Assembly (NCBI GenBank): GCA_029204225.1
Contig: CM055109.1
Coordinates: 1 to 64,000 of the forward strand
DNA: 64,000 bases
DNA from: Diphasiastrum complanatum
Taxonomy: Eukaryota > Streptophyta > Lycopodiopsida > Lycopodiales > Lycopodiaceae
Direction of reading: 5' to 3'
Position numbers and translations under genes: made by a program. Positions 1 to 11,559 of the stretch are shown in pieces; positions within the stretch are counted from its first letter, which is position 1; every line of letters begins with the position of its first letter. The notes under the pieces are model-generated. The model searched no databases. It was not told where the DNA came from and was given only the letters and a program-made list of their open reading frames with translations.

Positions 1-1556
1 TTTGCATGAATTGGCTTAACTTTCCAACACTATAAACTAAGATCAGGTCTAGTTATAGTTAAATAGATCAAGGAGCCAATAAGCCTTCTATATAATGTGA
101 TGTCCTCAAAGGATGCTTCATCACAACCAATAGATGCTTTTACATGTTGCTCCATTGGTGTCTCAATGCCTTTACAATTCTTCATATCCAAATCTATCTA
201 GGATGGATGTAGCATATTTAGATTGACAAATGAAACCTAAAATAAACATCCTCTAATAAACTCTATTCCAAGAATGAAGCTCAATAGACCTAGATCTACC
301 ATCTAAAACTCTTTGCTAAAGCAATTTTTACATCTCTAATTCCATCTAGATCATTACCACTCAAGATAATGTCATCTACATACAAAACAAGAATAATGAT
401 CATGCCATCATGAAAACTTATATACAATGATGGATCATAGGCACTCCATTACAAAATTGAGGGAAATGAGAAAAAGAATTTAGCCTAGAGTACCATGCTC
501 TAGGTGCTTGCTTGAGCCCATAAAGGGCTCTTCTTCAAAAAACACACCTTTCCTTCATGCTTTGCCTTGATGAAGCCCTCGAGTTGCCTCATGTAGATCT
601 CATTCCTCCAAATAACCATTGAGGAATGCATTTGTGAAGGTCCAGTTGGAATAGCTCCCAATTGAAGGTTTAGCAAGACTAATGATCAACCTGATAGTAA
701 CAAGCTTAGCCACAGGAGCAAAGGTCTCATCATAGTCAATGCCTTTGGTTTGTAAAAAACCTTTGGCAACAAGCCTAGCTTTATGCTTGCTTATTGATCC
801 ATATTGATTATACTTCAACCTAAACACCCACTTGCAATCAAGAGGTTTCTTCCCTTGAGGAAGATCCACAAGATCCCAAGTATGATTCTCAATAAGAGCA
901 TCATACTCTACTTGCATAGCATCCATCCAACTTTTAGACTTACAAGCATTTTCATAGCATGTTGGCTCATCTAACATTGAAGTAAGAAAGGTGTAAGATG
1001 TGAAAGATGATGAGCCTTCCCTTTGATCACCTTGACCATCATAGGTGAGCCTCAATGGCTCGGATCTTGCCCTTGTAGATCTTCTTGGAGTTCTTGGAGT
1101 TCTTGCATCTTGAGGTGGATCCTCAAGTTCTTCTTCACTTGGAAGCTCCTCCTCCATCCTAGCATGATCCTTGGCATCAAGATGATTAGTAGCATTATCA
1201 TCCAAATCACAAGCATGTCCTTCATAAAAAATAACATCCCTACTCACTATCACCTTGCTAGTGATGGGATTGAAGACTCTATAACCTTTGCTATTCTCAC
1301 CATATCCCACAAAGATGCCTTTGATGGATGTTGCATCATCCTTCCTTCTCTTATCCAAGGATTGGTGTACATAGCAAGTGGATCCAAAAACTTTGAGATC
1401 TTTGAGATTGGGCTTCTCTCCAAATAGAGCTTCAAATGGTGTGATTCCTCCAATGGCTTGGTTTGGCAATCTATTGCACAAATAGTTAGCACAAGTTATT
1501 GCTTCACCCAAAATGGTTTGGATAGAGAAGCATCTAGCCTTAAGGCCTTGGCACAC
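1..1556 (-). pseudogene. Copia A integrase C-terminus and reverse transcriptase (partial)
   Basis: The 318-residue frame at 600-1556 begins in the integrase C-terminal part (motif GEAITCANYLCNRLP, then KVFGSTCYVH and the GYGENSKGYRVF region). It continues into the RT N-terminus (CKWVFRLKYN, KARLVAKGFLQTKGIDYDET). Below 600 the RT continues in shifted frames to the window edge; reverse-complementing 350-420 gives LYVDDIILSGND, the RT catalytic YVDD box. The change of frame near 1500-1556 separates it from the integrase core. This is a decayed gene whose 3' part is cut by the window, and its product would have been part of a virus-like particle replication complex. Confidence 0.9.
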
Positions 1557-2329
1557 TCACAAAGAGATCTATTTCTTCTCTCACTCACTCCATTTTGTTG
1601 AGGGGTGTATGGACATGACAACTCCCTCTTTATGCCATTAGAACTACAAAAGTCAATCAACTTATTGGAGATATATTCACCTTTGTTATCACTCCTTAAC
1701 ACCTTAATCTTGGTACTAAGTTGATTTTCTACCAAAGTCTTGAACTTTACAAAAGAATCAAACACCATTGATTTGTTAGACAAGAGGTACATCCAACAAA
1801 ATCTAGAATAGTCATCAATGAAGATTACATAGTACTTGGCACCACCATTAGACTCATGTGAAAAACTATGAACATCCGAATGGATGAGTTCAAGAGGGGA
1901 GTTTGATCTTGATGTAGATCTTGAGAAGGGTAGTTTGTGAGCCTTTGAGAGGCTGCATGCTTCACATCTCTTCCCACACTTTGACAAATGCTTGGGGAGT
2001 CCAACTGCAAGCTCCTTTGTAGCCATAGATTCCATGGCTTTGTAGTTGGGGTGGCCCAACCTTTTGTGCCACAATTCCACCTTTGATAGCTCCATCTTTG
2101 CCAAGTTAACACTCTCCACTGCAATATTAGCATCAAGCTTAAACAATCTACCTTGCTTAAAGCCTTTGGCTATACATTCATCATTTCTAAGGATGGAACA
2201 AACTCCATGCTTAAATTGTACATCTAGGCCATTATTCATTAACTGGCCAACAGTAAGCAATTTCCTGGTTAACTTAGGAACATAAAGAACATTATCTAGA
2301 TTCATTCTTTTGGATGATCCCACATACAA
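1496..2329 (-). pseudogene. Copia A GAG-pre-integrase and integrase core
   Basis: This 277-residue open frame holds LWHKRLGHPNYKAM and CEACSLSKAH, the H and CxxC parts of the zinc-binding pre-integrase domain. The rve integrase core follows, with all three catalytic acidic residues: D in LELIHSDVHS, D in KVLRSDNKGEY and E in QQNGVSERRNRS. The domain joins viral-type cDNA ends to chromosomal DNA. The frame ends at WVKQ, where a frameshift breaks the link to the integrase C-terminus. The integrase active site survives here, unlike in element B, although the element as a whole is broken. Confidence 0.92.
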
Positions 2330-3389
2330 GGGAATTGTTCCTATTCCACTTATCTTACATTCTTAACTACTTGCAGTATAGATTGATCTATGTAAGTCAT
2401 TGTAAGAAAGTAAGGTGGAGAATATGTCCTTTTGATATGTCATGTGGGAGCTTTCCCCACTATCAATCCACCAAGAATCATTGGTGTTGCTCTTGGATGA
2501 TGGTGGTTTGTTGGAAACCATCAAGGATGACTCTTCATCCTCCTCTTCCTCCTGGTGTGCAATGTTGCTTTGTTTGCTCTCTTGTGTCTTCTTCTTCTTG
2601 AGACATTCTGATGCAAAATGTCCTTTCTTTTCACAGAAAAAACATTTGTACTTGGACTTGTCTTTGATCTTGCCCTTTGGGCTTGAAGCCTCATCCTCCT
2701 CCTTGGTCTCCTTGAAGTGCTTCTTCTTGCCATTGGTCTTCTTCTTGCTTCTGAATGAGAAATTAGCTTTCTCATCACCATCTTGCAGAGAAATAGCATT
2801 CATTCTTGCATTGGTATGCAACATCCTACACTCTTCAGCTACTAATACACTGTGTAGCTTTTCTATAGTAGGCAAAGTGTCTTGGATTGCAAAGCTTTGG
2901 ACCAAATTTGTAAAGCTACCCCTAGACCATTTAGGACAATCTGAACAAGCTCACTATCTTGAATCTTCTCTCCAATGGAAGCTAACTCCCTATTAAGAGA
3001 CTTGATTCTTACCACATAATCTTGTGCACTCTCATCACTCCTCTTCATGCTTTGTAGAATCTGATTCCTAAGCATGAGAACCCTCGAAGTGTTACTAGAC
3101 TCATAGATAGATTTTAAAGATTCCCAAGCCTCTTTAGCACTCTTACATGATGATACTTCCCTTAAAAGATCATTGCTTACATTCATCATAATACAGTGAA
3201 GTGCAAGCCTAGACCCCTTCTTGTATCTCACTAATTCCTGTGCACGTAGAGGTTCATCTTCATCATCTATTAGAAACTCATAAAGATCCTGGAGCACCAC
3301 TAGTGATTCCATCCTCACTTTCCAAATAGCATAATTGGTAGAACTAACCTCTCACTAGCTTCTAGAAGGTAGGCTCCCACTGATCCCAT
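2330..3389 (-). pseudogene. Copia A gag, zinc knuckle and protease
   Basis: Gag probably starts at the ATG whose complement lies at 3387-3389, matching the MGS start of element B. A one-base shift near 3355 separates that start from the long gag frame (2863-3318), which carries the UBN2-type gag core (NVSNDLLREVSSCKSAKEAW). The next frame (2363-2905) holds a CCHC zinc knuckle, CFFCEKKGHFASEC, that binds element RNA. It also holds an aspartic protease motif, WWIDSGESSHM, where the usual family box is DSGASSHM, so one residue beside the active site differs. Lysine-rich and acidic tracts lie between the two. The frames overlap and shift, so the gene is dead. Confidence 0.9.
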
Positions 3390-4007
3390 CTTACTAGCAA
3401 GATTCTACACACAAGATATAGATTTGTTTGTACTTGAAACTCACAAAGGTTTCTAACTTGTAGTGTTTCACTCAAATGTTGACTTCTAATCCAACAAATG
3501 GATTTGTAATCACAGTTCTATCACTCCCTCACAAGCTGGAATGAAGATAAGATGAGATGAAAACTACACTCAAGCAAATCTTGCCAACCTTGGCTATTCT
3601 TGGACAAAAACTGACTTTATCTCTCTCATTCACTTTGATGTACTTTCAAGACCTGGTTTCCACTTTAAGAAGGTATGAAATCAGCCTAGATTAATTGGTT
3701 TTCATGAAACAAATTCAAAACTAATCAATGGCAAGTGATCTTGGTAGCTTATCCTAGGATTTGCACCAAAAATTACATCAAACTGACACCAGATGAATTT
3801 TCTATGATCCAATGAATATGGGTTATTAAATGCTGGTTCAGAGATGCCCACATGTGTGAATAGTACAGATTTTGATCCTGAAAAAGTTTGGGATCAAATC
3901 CCCTCACCAAAACCTGGATACTAGCTCGCCCTTCCAATACTAGCTTTTTGCATGAAACCCTGCTAAAACTGGATTAGATTCAGACACAGATCAATGGCCT
4001 TGTACTT

Positions 4008-4020
4008 GGCTCTGATACCA
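4008..4020 (-). other. Primer binding site of copia A
   Basis: The plus strand reads ggctctgatacca; its complement TGGTATCAGAGCC is the usual plant copia primer site pairing with initiator tRNA-Met. It directly abuts the LTR at 4021, which fixes that LTR boundary. Confidence 0.9.
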
Positions 4021-4672
4021 TGTGAAAAGTACAGTACTAAGGACCATAAATGGATGTTTGAATGATCCACAAGGTGATTGTATGCTTGTTAAACAATCTA
4101 TTAGAAACTAGTCATCAGAAAACAAGATCTAGTTTAGTAGCTTGATAGGAAACAAGTAGAGACAATCAAAGCATTGATTAATTAGTATAATCCAACTCCA
4201 CACGTGTGGAAATAAGGCTGTAGTACGGCCTGTAGACAGTGTTCACAAAGTGCCAAAGCTGGGTTTCATTGGGAAAATAGAGTAATCACCATACAATGAG
4301 AGGAAACTCGAGTTTCTCCTTGAGGCTCCAAAAAGTTTCTATCTTCTCACTATGGAGAATGGGAATACATAGTAAAACACACTTCCTTTGCAAAGTTAGG
4401 TGAAAATCCAGCATGTAATAAGGAAGTAGACTCCACTTTCTTGCCGTAATGTGAAAACCCTAGCCTAGATCCAAGAGTCATGCTTGGTAGGTGCATGGTA
4501 GGTACAAATCTCATCATAAATCATGGTCTAGATCACTACCAAATAGACACAACCACTCCTCTTGACTCATGGTAACCTACTTTAGGTGTGTATGTACAAG
4601 TGGCACTTTGGCCATTGACAAAATGTACAATATTCTACATGGCTAGATTTGCCAATGTGGCAATTTTTCACA
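4021..4672 (-). repeat. 5' LTR of copia A (652 bp)
   Basis: It begins tgtgaaaag next to the primer site and ends ttttcaca at 4672, so the ends form an 8-bp inverted repeat TGTGAAAA/TTTTCACA with the canonical TG...CA. The partner LTR lies beyond the left edge. The flanking bases 4673-4677 (cctgc) are the expected right-hand target duplication but cannot be matched within the window. Confidence 0.85.
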
Positions 4673-5240
4673 CCTGCAAGGCGCGCATAGCTGTCACTGC
4701 AAAACGAACATCCAGCCCAAGTGACAGAGTGACATTTCGTAGAGATCGGCCGAAAGGAGCTCTAGGGATCAACAATTCAGTTGATCTCTGGAGTTTTCTT
4801 ATCTCCCTCAGCCAGACCTGCTTCCTGCCATGCCTAAGGCCAGTACTAGGGGGAACACGTGAATGGGATGACTGTACAGTGGTTATGGCACGAGCAATGG
4901 ATTTGGTCCTGGACATCACACTCAGAGAAAGAAAATAAACCAAAAAAAGTTTGAACAAAAGAAAAGTGGATGAAAACAAAAAAATTTGCGATGAAAGGGC
5001 ACTAGAGATAGATACAAGAACTGAATATTGGTTTCGAGCGCAAAATCTACAGAGATTATTTTATGAAACGAAATGTGCGCTCGAAAGCCATATTGGAATA
5101 CCAGTGGTATCGAACTCGAGCGCACTGTGAGAGGGCAGAAGCTAGAACGGTGAAAGAGCGCGCTTGAGAGCGTTATTGGGAGCTAAAAGTAAAAATTTTG
5201 CGGAAAAAAATGAAATTTTTGAGGACTTATATATACAAAA

Positions 5241-5510
5241 TTTTCACACGTGTGAAAAGACGACGAGAACACATGTCGATAGATTATTAGCCAACGTGGA
5301 CTGTCCGTACTGACAATGATGACCCTTTTATTAGGCCACGTGGGCTGAGACACATGTGATAATGCGCTCTTGACGCGTGTCATTCTTGCACGTGACAGAT
5401 GTCAAATCAATCATTCTAGGTACGGCGCATTTATTTTGACCAATCACAAGTCGACACGTGTTTCCTCGCCGCTAATCCACACGTGCAATTTTTTTTTATA
5501 AATAGGTCTT
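5241..5510 (+). promoter_or_regulatory. G-box-rich promoter with TATA box
   Basis: Five perfect CACGTG boxes start at 5247, 5337, 5389, 5455 and 5480, and a TATA box (tataaatag) follows at 5497-5505 after a poly-T run. The first box sits in an 18-bp perfect palindrome at 5241-5258. CACGTG is the binding core of plant bZIP and bHLH factors that act in light and ABA responses. The downstream plus-strand gene begins within a few hundred bases, so this is probably its promoter. The flanking DNA at 4673-5240 has no convincing coding frame. Confidence 0.6.
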
Positions 5511-5789
5511 CTTTGGCTCAGATTTTCACGCAAATTTACGACTGCTTTACCAGATTTCAATTTCAAGCGCGTCGCTTGCTCTCATTACCCATTCGTTGAC
5601 TATTTTGTGTCTGGATCCGTTACTACATCATCTCGTTCGAGCGCACGTTACCTTGTCGTGCTTGCCTGATCTGGGTTTTGGCCTGAGAGCGATATTTAAA
5701 ACATTAGTTCTGTTGTTTTTGTTTAATATGTCTAATTTTGAATCTAGTTTGCTTTCTTTTTTTCATGAATTTTTGGTATTACTGATAGG

Positions 5790-7241
5790 TTGGAGTACTT
5801 CAAATCTCTTTTTTCTCCTTTTCTTTTTATTCTACCTTCTATAACTGAGAGCCCTGGTGTGGAGACATTTTCTGAGATATATCTCAGATATAAGTCCCTG
5901 CTCAGTACTCTCTTATTCAGATCTCAGAATAAGGACATGATTCATTATCAGGACCTGGTGGCACTCGACAAGCATATCTATAAAGCTAAGCTTGACATAA
6001 TGTTTACCAAGTTCCATAATGATTTCAAATCTGTAGATGAGTGTCCAATTCATAATAAAAAATGTAGATTTGTTGATTTCCAATCTGCTTTTGTTTTTTT
6101 TCTTTTGTTAAATATTTTGACGATTCGGAGGCTGTTCCCTCCACTTATGAAGCAACTTCTTCTAGTGGTACAAAGTCTGAAAAGTCAGAGATTGTAGATA
6201 CTTTTTTTATTGATACGAGTGTTAGTTTAGATGATTGTTCTGATTTTGATCCTGCTCAAAATAGGGCTACGTTTATAGGCCCTAGAACCCCACTACCCTT
6301 TTCTCCTTCTGATAAATCTTTGATCACTTTGCCTACTTATAATATAGATAATAATTCCTTTTCGACAATATCGGATATATTGGATCTTTTTTACTTCACT
6401 AAAGCTGAGACTCTTTGCATTTTGAACAAAGAGCTAGATGAATTTTCGGATATAATTGATTTTGATGTTGATGATCTTCTCCCTGGTGTTGACGATGTAT
6501 ATAATGATAAGTTTTATTCAGGGAAAGATTGCTTGAAAATGGTTGTGGAGGAAATGCGCAACAAAGAAGATGATCTACCTTTTGAGGAGGAGTTTCTTAG
6601 AATCCAAAGTCAACTTGGTTTTCCACAGCCAACTGTCTATTCACCAACAATATTAACATCGAAAGGTGGACATAATATTGATGGAGAGACAACAATCAGT
6701 GAAGACAAAGCCGAATGCGTAAGTTTTTGTATCTTATCAAGTACTAGTAGATTGGTTATGTCAGTTTATATACTGGAGCTTACTTTGTTTTTTATCATTT
6801 CAGGAAACAATTTTTCTTGATGATTTCGCAATTCGTCGAGGAGGGCAAAGATCTTCTGCTGGAGAATTTTCAAGAGATCATGCACTGGGGCACTATCTGA
6901 AGTCCTTCAAGAATAATGAGATAAGTGTTGCCCATTCAAAGTTTCAACAACATGGTGAAACTATGATTATGACAATCAAGGCAATGTCTCATTTTCTTGG
7001 AGGGCATAATTTCAATAAGGTGCATAAAATAATTTTTGTAAAAAAAACTATTGCGGTTAAAATTTTAGGATATGGACCAGTGAATTCCATGCTCAGATCA
7101 TCTCATTTTGCAGTCTATGCTGCTTACGTTGATCTGAGTAAGCATGAAAACTATGAGCTATTGGATCCATACGGAAGAAGAAAATTGTTGCATGATTCTA
7201 AGTTGCAACTTTCATTGGAAAAAATATCGGAAGCAGATTAG
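5790..7241 (+). pseudogene. Unrecognised multi-exon gene with peptidase-like C-terminus
   Basis: I do not recognise this gene family. A frame from 5790 runs to about 6095, where a poly-T run (gttttttttc) shifts the frame. From about 6119 a continuous exon runs to 6718 (DDSEAVPSTYEATSSSGT, then an acidic stretch with DFDVDDLLPGVDDVY). A clean phase-0 intron follows at 6719-6803 (GTAAGT...TTTCAG). The last exon, 6804-7241, opens with ETIFLDDFAIRRGGQ and ends at a stop at 7241. It contains SSHFAVYAAYVDLS and YELLDPYG, a His-then-Asp spacing that weakly recalls C48/Ulp1 peptidases, but no Gln or Cys segment follows. It lies downstream of the G-box promoter and converges on the transposase-like gene at 7302. 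The frameshift suggests decay; the splice sites and sustained frame suggest it was a real gene. Confidence 0.55.
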
Positions 7242-7301
7242 ATACTGCTGAATTGTACTTTGTAAATATTTTTATTTAATATACAAAATTTTATTGTGTG
7301 T

Positions 7302-8408
7302 CTATAGCCTACTAGCTTGTATAAATTTGCATGCTTTTTGAAATTTTTTATAATCTGTCGATTTTGTATTATGACAAATTTGGATTCTTCTGTAAAACCA
7401 TTGGAAAAGTTGCAGTATATAGCTATTTTTTGTGCTAGTCCCGCCATGTTGTGTACTTTTATGAAATGCCGCTCTTGCTTGCCAATGAGATTTTTCCATT
7501 CCTTGCGATGACCATATGCTAAGACTTCCACTATTTCTTGCAAAGAATGTCGAATGATGTCGTAATATGTGCTGCATGTCATAAAAACATAATCTAGATC
7601 AGTACCAAAAGTATCTAATTTAATTGCACATATTTCTCTATCGTAGTGTAAAATCAAAATCTTACCATATAATGTGTTATATGATTAACACCCCATGTCA
7701 TTTGAACTGCATACACAAATTCATTGGTTGTTTTCTATATCATTGTACATCAGTATTTGAAAATTTATCTTTTCTCAAGTATTTCACCATGTTGTCTGAC
7801 GTTTTCCAAACTTTTACTTTGTGTATATGAGAAGAACCTTCTTCTTCGAAATATTGAGTTGCTGCAATAATTTCTTTCCAAACCGTGTATTGAACTTTAG
7901 ATTGTTCTAATAAAAATCTTTGAGCTTTAGATCCTCCAATGCTCGGCTTGCATGGAATATTTTCTGTTTTACCTGATAGCTTGTCATCTTTTTTTATTTT
8001 AACGTGGCCTTTATGTAAGCCTGCTTTAGACAACACATCCTCTAATCTGGAAATAGCTTCCTTCACAGAGGCCTCTGACTCGGAATTCCATACAAACAAG
8101 ATGTGAAGATATATAATTTTTTCTATAATATGCACCTCGGCATGCAATGTACAGATATGAACATTTCCTAGAGAATTCGGTAGTACAGGTTTCCAATTAG
8201 GATCTTCTCGATCTCTTGATATTCCTGTACTCCTTGTCATGTCTTTTGCTGTTTTCATGCAGTACAAACAAGGGTGTTTAGAGTTAGCGCCATGAGATAC
8301 ATTGAACATACATTTCTATGTCTTCAGATCTCCTGCTAAATGCCATTCAATGTTGAAAGTGTGAGTAGAACTCCCTCCATGTGATTTTTTATGGTGGTAG
8401 AATGTGAT
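7302..8408 (-). pseudogene. Transposase-like gene with HPCLYC motif, 5'-truncated
   Basis: Reading from about 8408 down, the frame gives SSTHTFNIEWHLAGDLK, an in-frame TAG near 8313-8315, then CMFNVSHGANSKHPCLYC and a lysine-rich segment ending near 7743. A 41-bp exon (7666-7706, MTWGVNHITHYM) and a last exon (7302-7571, containing GMEKSHWQARAAFHKSTQHGG in its middle) follow. The splice sites between the last two exons are canonical, GTAAG and TGCAG; the first junction does not keep frame. A hydrophobic turn plus HPCxxC and a late H/E-rich helix resemble transposase families seen in plants and cnidarians. I cannot name the superfamily. The 5' part is missing where the LTR element at 8452 begins. 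The stop and the frame break indicate a pseudogene. Confidence 0.6.
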
Positions 8409-8451
8409 GTTCTATTAAATATCCATGAGAGAATGTCATGGTCTTCTAGAG

Positions 8452-8742
8452 GAGCTCACATAAAGCAAAAGAGCTCACAAAGCAAAAGCATCTTTATTAC
8501 AAAGAGACTGATACATATACAAGTAAAGGTCCCCTTTGCATGGGGACGCCATGTGGCATAGGCCTAATAAATGCATGAAATTCACTATTGGCCTCTACGT
8601 GGCATTTTAGCCTATATACTGGTAAACTCTTCTTATTGGCCTGGGACAAGCCTCCGAGCTGGCTTTTTAACTAAAGCCTACCAAACTAATATAGTACATA
8701 ACTGTAAACTACAATCACAGTTGAGCTTACTATTTCTAACTC
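8452..8742 (-). repeat. 3' LTR of the non-autonomous element (truncated)
   Basis: Starts gagctcacataaagc and ends ctatttctaactc. It is a direct repeat of 11680-11970. The adjacent ccctctctt (minus strand aagagaggg) is a plausible polypurine tract. Confidence 0.8.
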
Positions 8743-11546
8743 CCTCTCTTAAGCTCAAGTGTGGTTTAAGTATCAACCTAATTGTACACTTATTACAGTA
8801 TCACAGTTGAAGCTTTTATAAATAAGCCAGATCAAATCTAAGCTCAAATGTGATAAGAGTATCGGAATAAAAATGTGTAGCCATGTCCTGGAGTGTCCGT
8901 ATAGATCATATGCAATTTTCCTGCTACTTGTACTTGACTCACACTCAAGTACATAGTCAAAGCACTTGACTCACAAAGTATCAACCTCTCAACAAGAGTC
9001 TGCCACACTCTGAACTTGACTTGTTCACCATCCAACTTGAAACACAAGTGGACCACATGAGACACAAGACTCACACCGAGGAAACCTCACTGCCACCATG
9101 AGATCATCATCCTCCATCTTACTAGGCTGACATTTTATCAGACGCTTACAAGACAAACTCATAACGTTGATAACAATGAGCGACTGTGGCTCAACCTGAG
9201 GAAATCTTACTGCCACTAAGATTATACCCTCACCAGAAAATCAGCTAGTAGACATATTAACAAGTCACTGAGCATCAAATGAGTACTTTGTTTTTCTTTC
9301 AGTAGCGAATGCATAACCAATCAAACTCCAACTCTGATCTATGTCTAGTCACAAAGACTCTCATGACAAAGTCACATGCCAGCAATCACATTCATGCAAC
9401 CAACACAAATGACAAACATATCATCTGATGATCACTGCCTGCTGAGGAAAATATCCTCCTGTACCATACACCTTTGCCATAGGTAGATCCACTGCTACAA
9501 CAACCATGCATCCAAAGCTCCATGCATCTATCCTGAGATGTCCTCGAATGCACCATGTACCTCCCAAAGATACATCCCTGTCCAAGTGTCCTATCCAACC
9601 ATCCATTCCACTTTGCCTTGCCTTGCCAAGCTATCATTCATCCTTCATGCACCAAGCATACAAGTCTACCAAGGACTCTGATGAATCTCCTACATTTCAT
9701 GAGCTTTCTCCTGTAGGTTACACACTTTGACAAGCATCCACAAAAAATATGGATCACATATCAACTTGGACTACTCATTCATGCTTTTTATTTACCCAAA
9801 AAAATACAAGAGTTTCACGATGCCTCATTGCAAGTTTTCTGCATCTCCTAGCTTTCTCCAATGCAATTCTGCCCTTCACTGCTCTAACTCACAATGCACT
9901 GAGATTAAGCTCATCAAGACCACTTGCGAACAACTTTAGAGCTTCTTGGCTATAGGCACACGCCTTTTTTCCTAGACTGCCCTACAGACTTTTAGCCAAA
10001 AATTGGGCTTAGTTTGGCACACAGGTCACCAAATAGCAAAACTGTACCTCATTGGGTCACTTATCTCCTGCTCCATCGAATGGTGTCAAGAACGCATCAA
10101 AATGCATTTCTCCCTTGACAATGTCGTCGCTCTGTCCGTCAACTATGTGCACGCTTTTACAGGCTCCAAAATGGCCCTTATTTGACCCCAAAAGCCCTCC
10201 TCTAGCCAAAGTTAGGCCCTTCCAAAGTGGCCTTAGAGAATGAGTTCAAAAAATAAACTATTTCTTCATCTCGAAGAGCTCCTGCCCTTCAATGCCAAAT
10301 TCACCAATCGGGCCCCTTCAACGGCTTTCAAAATGAAAATTTTTAATGAAGTTGCTTGGCAAAATGCCCTTCAATTGCCTTTAGGCCCATTTCACTCTCC
10401 ATCCAACCGTGTCCTCCAATCTAACGATCTGCGTCGTTTCAAGAGGTCTTGATCCTGGCCGTCGATCTGAATGGGCCAAGATCCGACGATTTCCCAGCCT
10501 TTTCACGCACTGAGTATGACACATCTGGCCATGGACCACCTCTAGCCTCTAGAGCCCTTTGCTGGTTGGGCGCGCGCGAGCTACCGCAGGCTCCTCCTCT
10601 GTTCTCCTTCCATAAACAAGCTATGGTTTCTTTTCCTTTGCTATGGTTGCATCTGATCAGAGCATCCAAGCTCCTCCCAAAGTCTGCGGCCATATACGGC
10701 CTTCAAGCATCTATTGTTTCTCCCCAGGGCGCCCAGCTGTATAAGCTTACACCTCCAAAAAAGACTTAAAATGATGAAAGATCAGAGGTTTTTCCTCCCT
10801 AGAACCCTGACTCTCAAAAACCTTCATAGCAAGAGAATTGAATTGCTCTCTGATGAAAGCATGGCTGTCCACGACCTCCTAGCAGTTGAGTCGCGCTGCC
10901 AGGGCACCCACATGAAGCCTCTTACAGCTCAAAATTTGGTTCTGTATGAAGAAAGATCCAACATTTTCTTCTTATCAACCCTAGCTGTCCATGAGAATGC
11001 TCAGAGAATTGCCAATTACTTCTCCACCCTTCCATGGCTGAGCATGGCTTCTTGCGGTCATCACCTAGCTGCTCTAGCGCCCTATTGTATCTTCTTACAG
11101 TAGCAAAACAGCTTCCTACAGAGAAAGATCCAAACTTTTTGCTCTGTAAACCCCGGTCTGCAAAGACTAAGCTTTGTTGCATATCTTTGGGACTGCCTTT
11201 CGATCAATTCCAGAGAATTGAATCTCCACAGCTACCCTGGCTGTCCAGCAACCTGTCCCAATCCTTGTTTGCAACAAACCGCTCCACAATTCACTGAGAA
11301 TTGCCTCCGTTATGAGCACTTTTTTTTTGTCAGTTGCCTCATAGCCTGCTTGCTATGAAATTTTCTTTTACTTTGATTCTACAAATTGGCTTCGTATGCA
11401 CTGAATCAAAGGGCTTTGCGTCACCGATCACCCCGGACCATCTTGTACCCCGTACGACGTCCTTATCGTTGCTCGGTTCTGATGCTACGGTCGATGGAAT
11501 CACTCTTCCAAGAGCTTCGATCATGCACATTCCTCTACAGCCTTTG
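8743..11546. other. Interior of the non-autonomous element, no polyprotein
   Basis: All six frames are broken into short open stretches with no retroelement motif. One phrase recurs: gaggaaacctcactgccacc near 9077 and gaggaaatcttactgccac near 9199. The stretch 10440-11560 is more GC-rich than the surroundings and could be captured host DNA, but I recognise no gene in it. Confidence 0.5.
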
Positions 11547-11559
11547 GGCTCTGATACCA
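11547..11559 (-). other. Primer binding site of the non-autonomous element
   Basis: The plus strand reads ggctctgatacca, complement TGGTATCAGAGCC, identical to the sites of copia A and B. It abuts the right LTR. Confidence 0.8.

Larger units (their letters stand above)
1..4672 (-). mobile_element. Ty1/copia retrotransposon A, 3' part outside window
   Basis: Reading on the minus strand from 4672 down, the order is LTR, primer binding site, gag with zinc knuckle, protease, integrase and reverse transcriptase, which is the copia order. The RT runs off the left edge, so the RNase H and 3' LTR are not visible. The coding frame is split by frameshifts and stops near 3355, 2345 and 1500-1556, so this copy cannot make an intact polyprotein. 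Its proteins resemble those of element B at 18248-24471 closely enough to place both in related copia lineages, although their LTRs differ. Confidence 0.93.

Noticed and set aside
4588-4979. Opposing frames of 116 and 103 codons across the copia A LTR edge
   Set aside because: They cross the LTR boundary at 4672 and have no motif.
7238-7657. 139-codon minus-strand frame at the end of the transposase-like gene
   Set aside because: It reads through a GTAAG...TGCAG intron. The shorter frame ending at 7302 continues the 41-bp upstream exon in frame and carries the GMEKSHWQARAAF block, so it is preferred.
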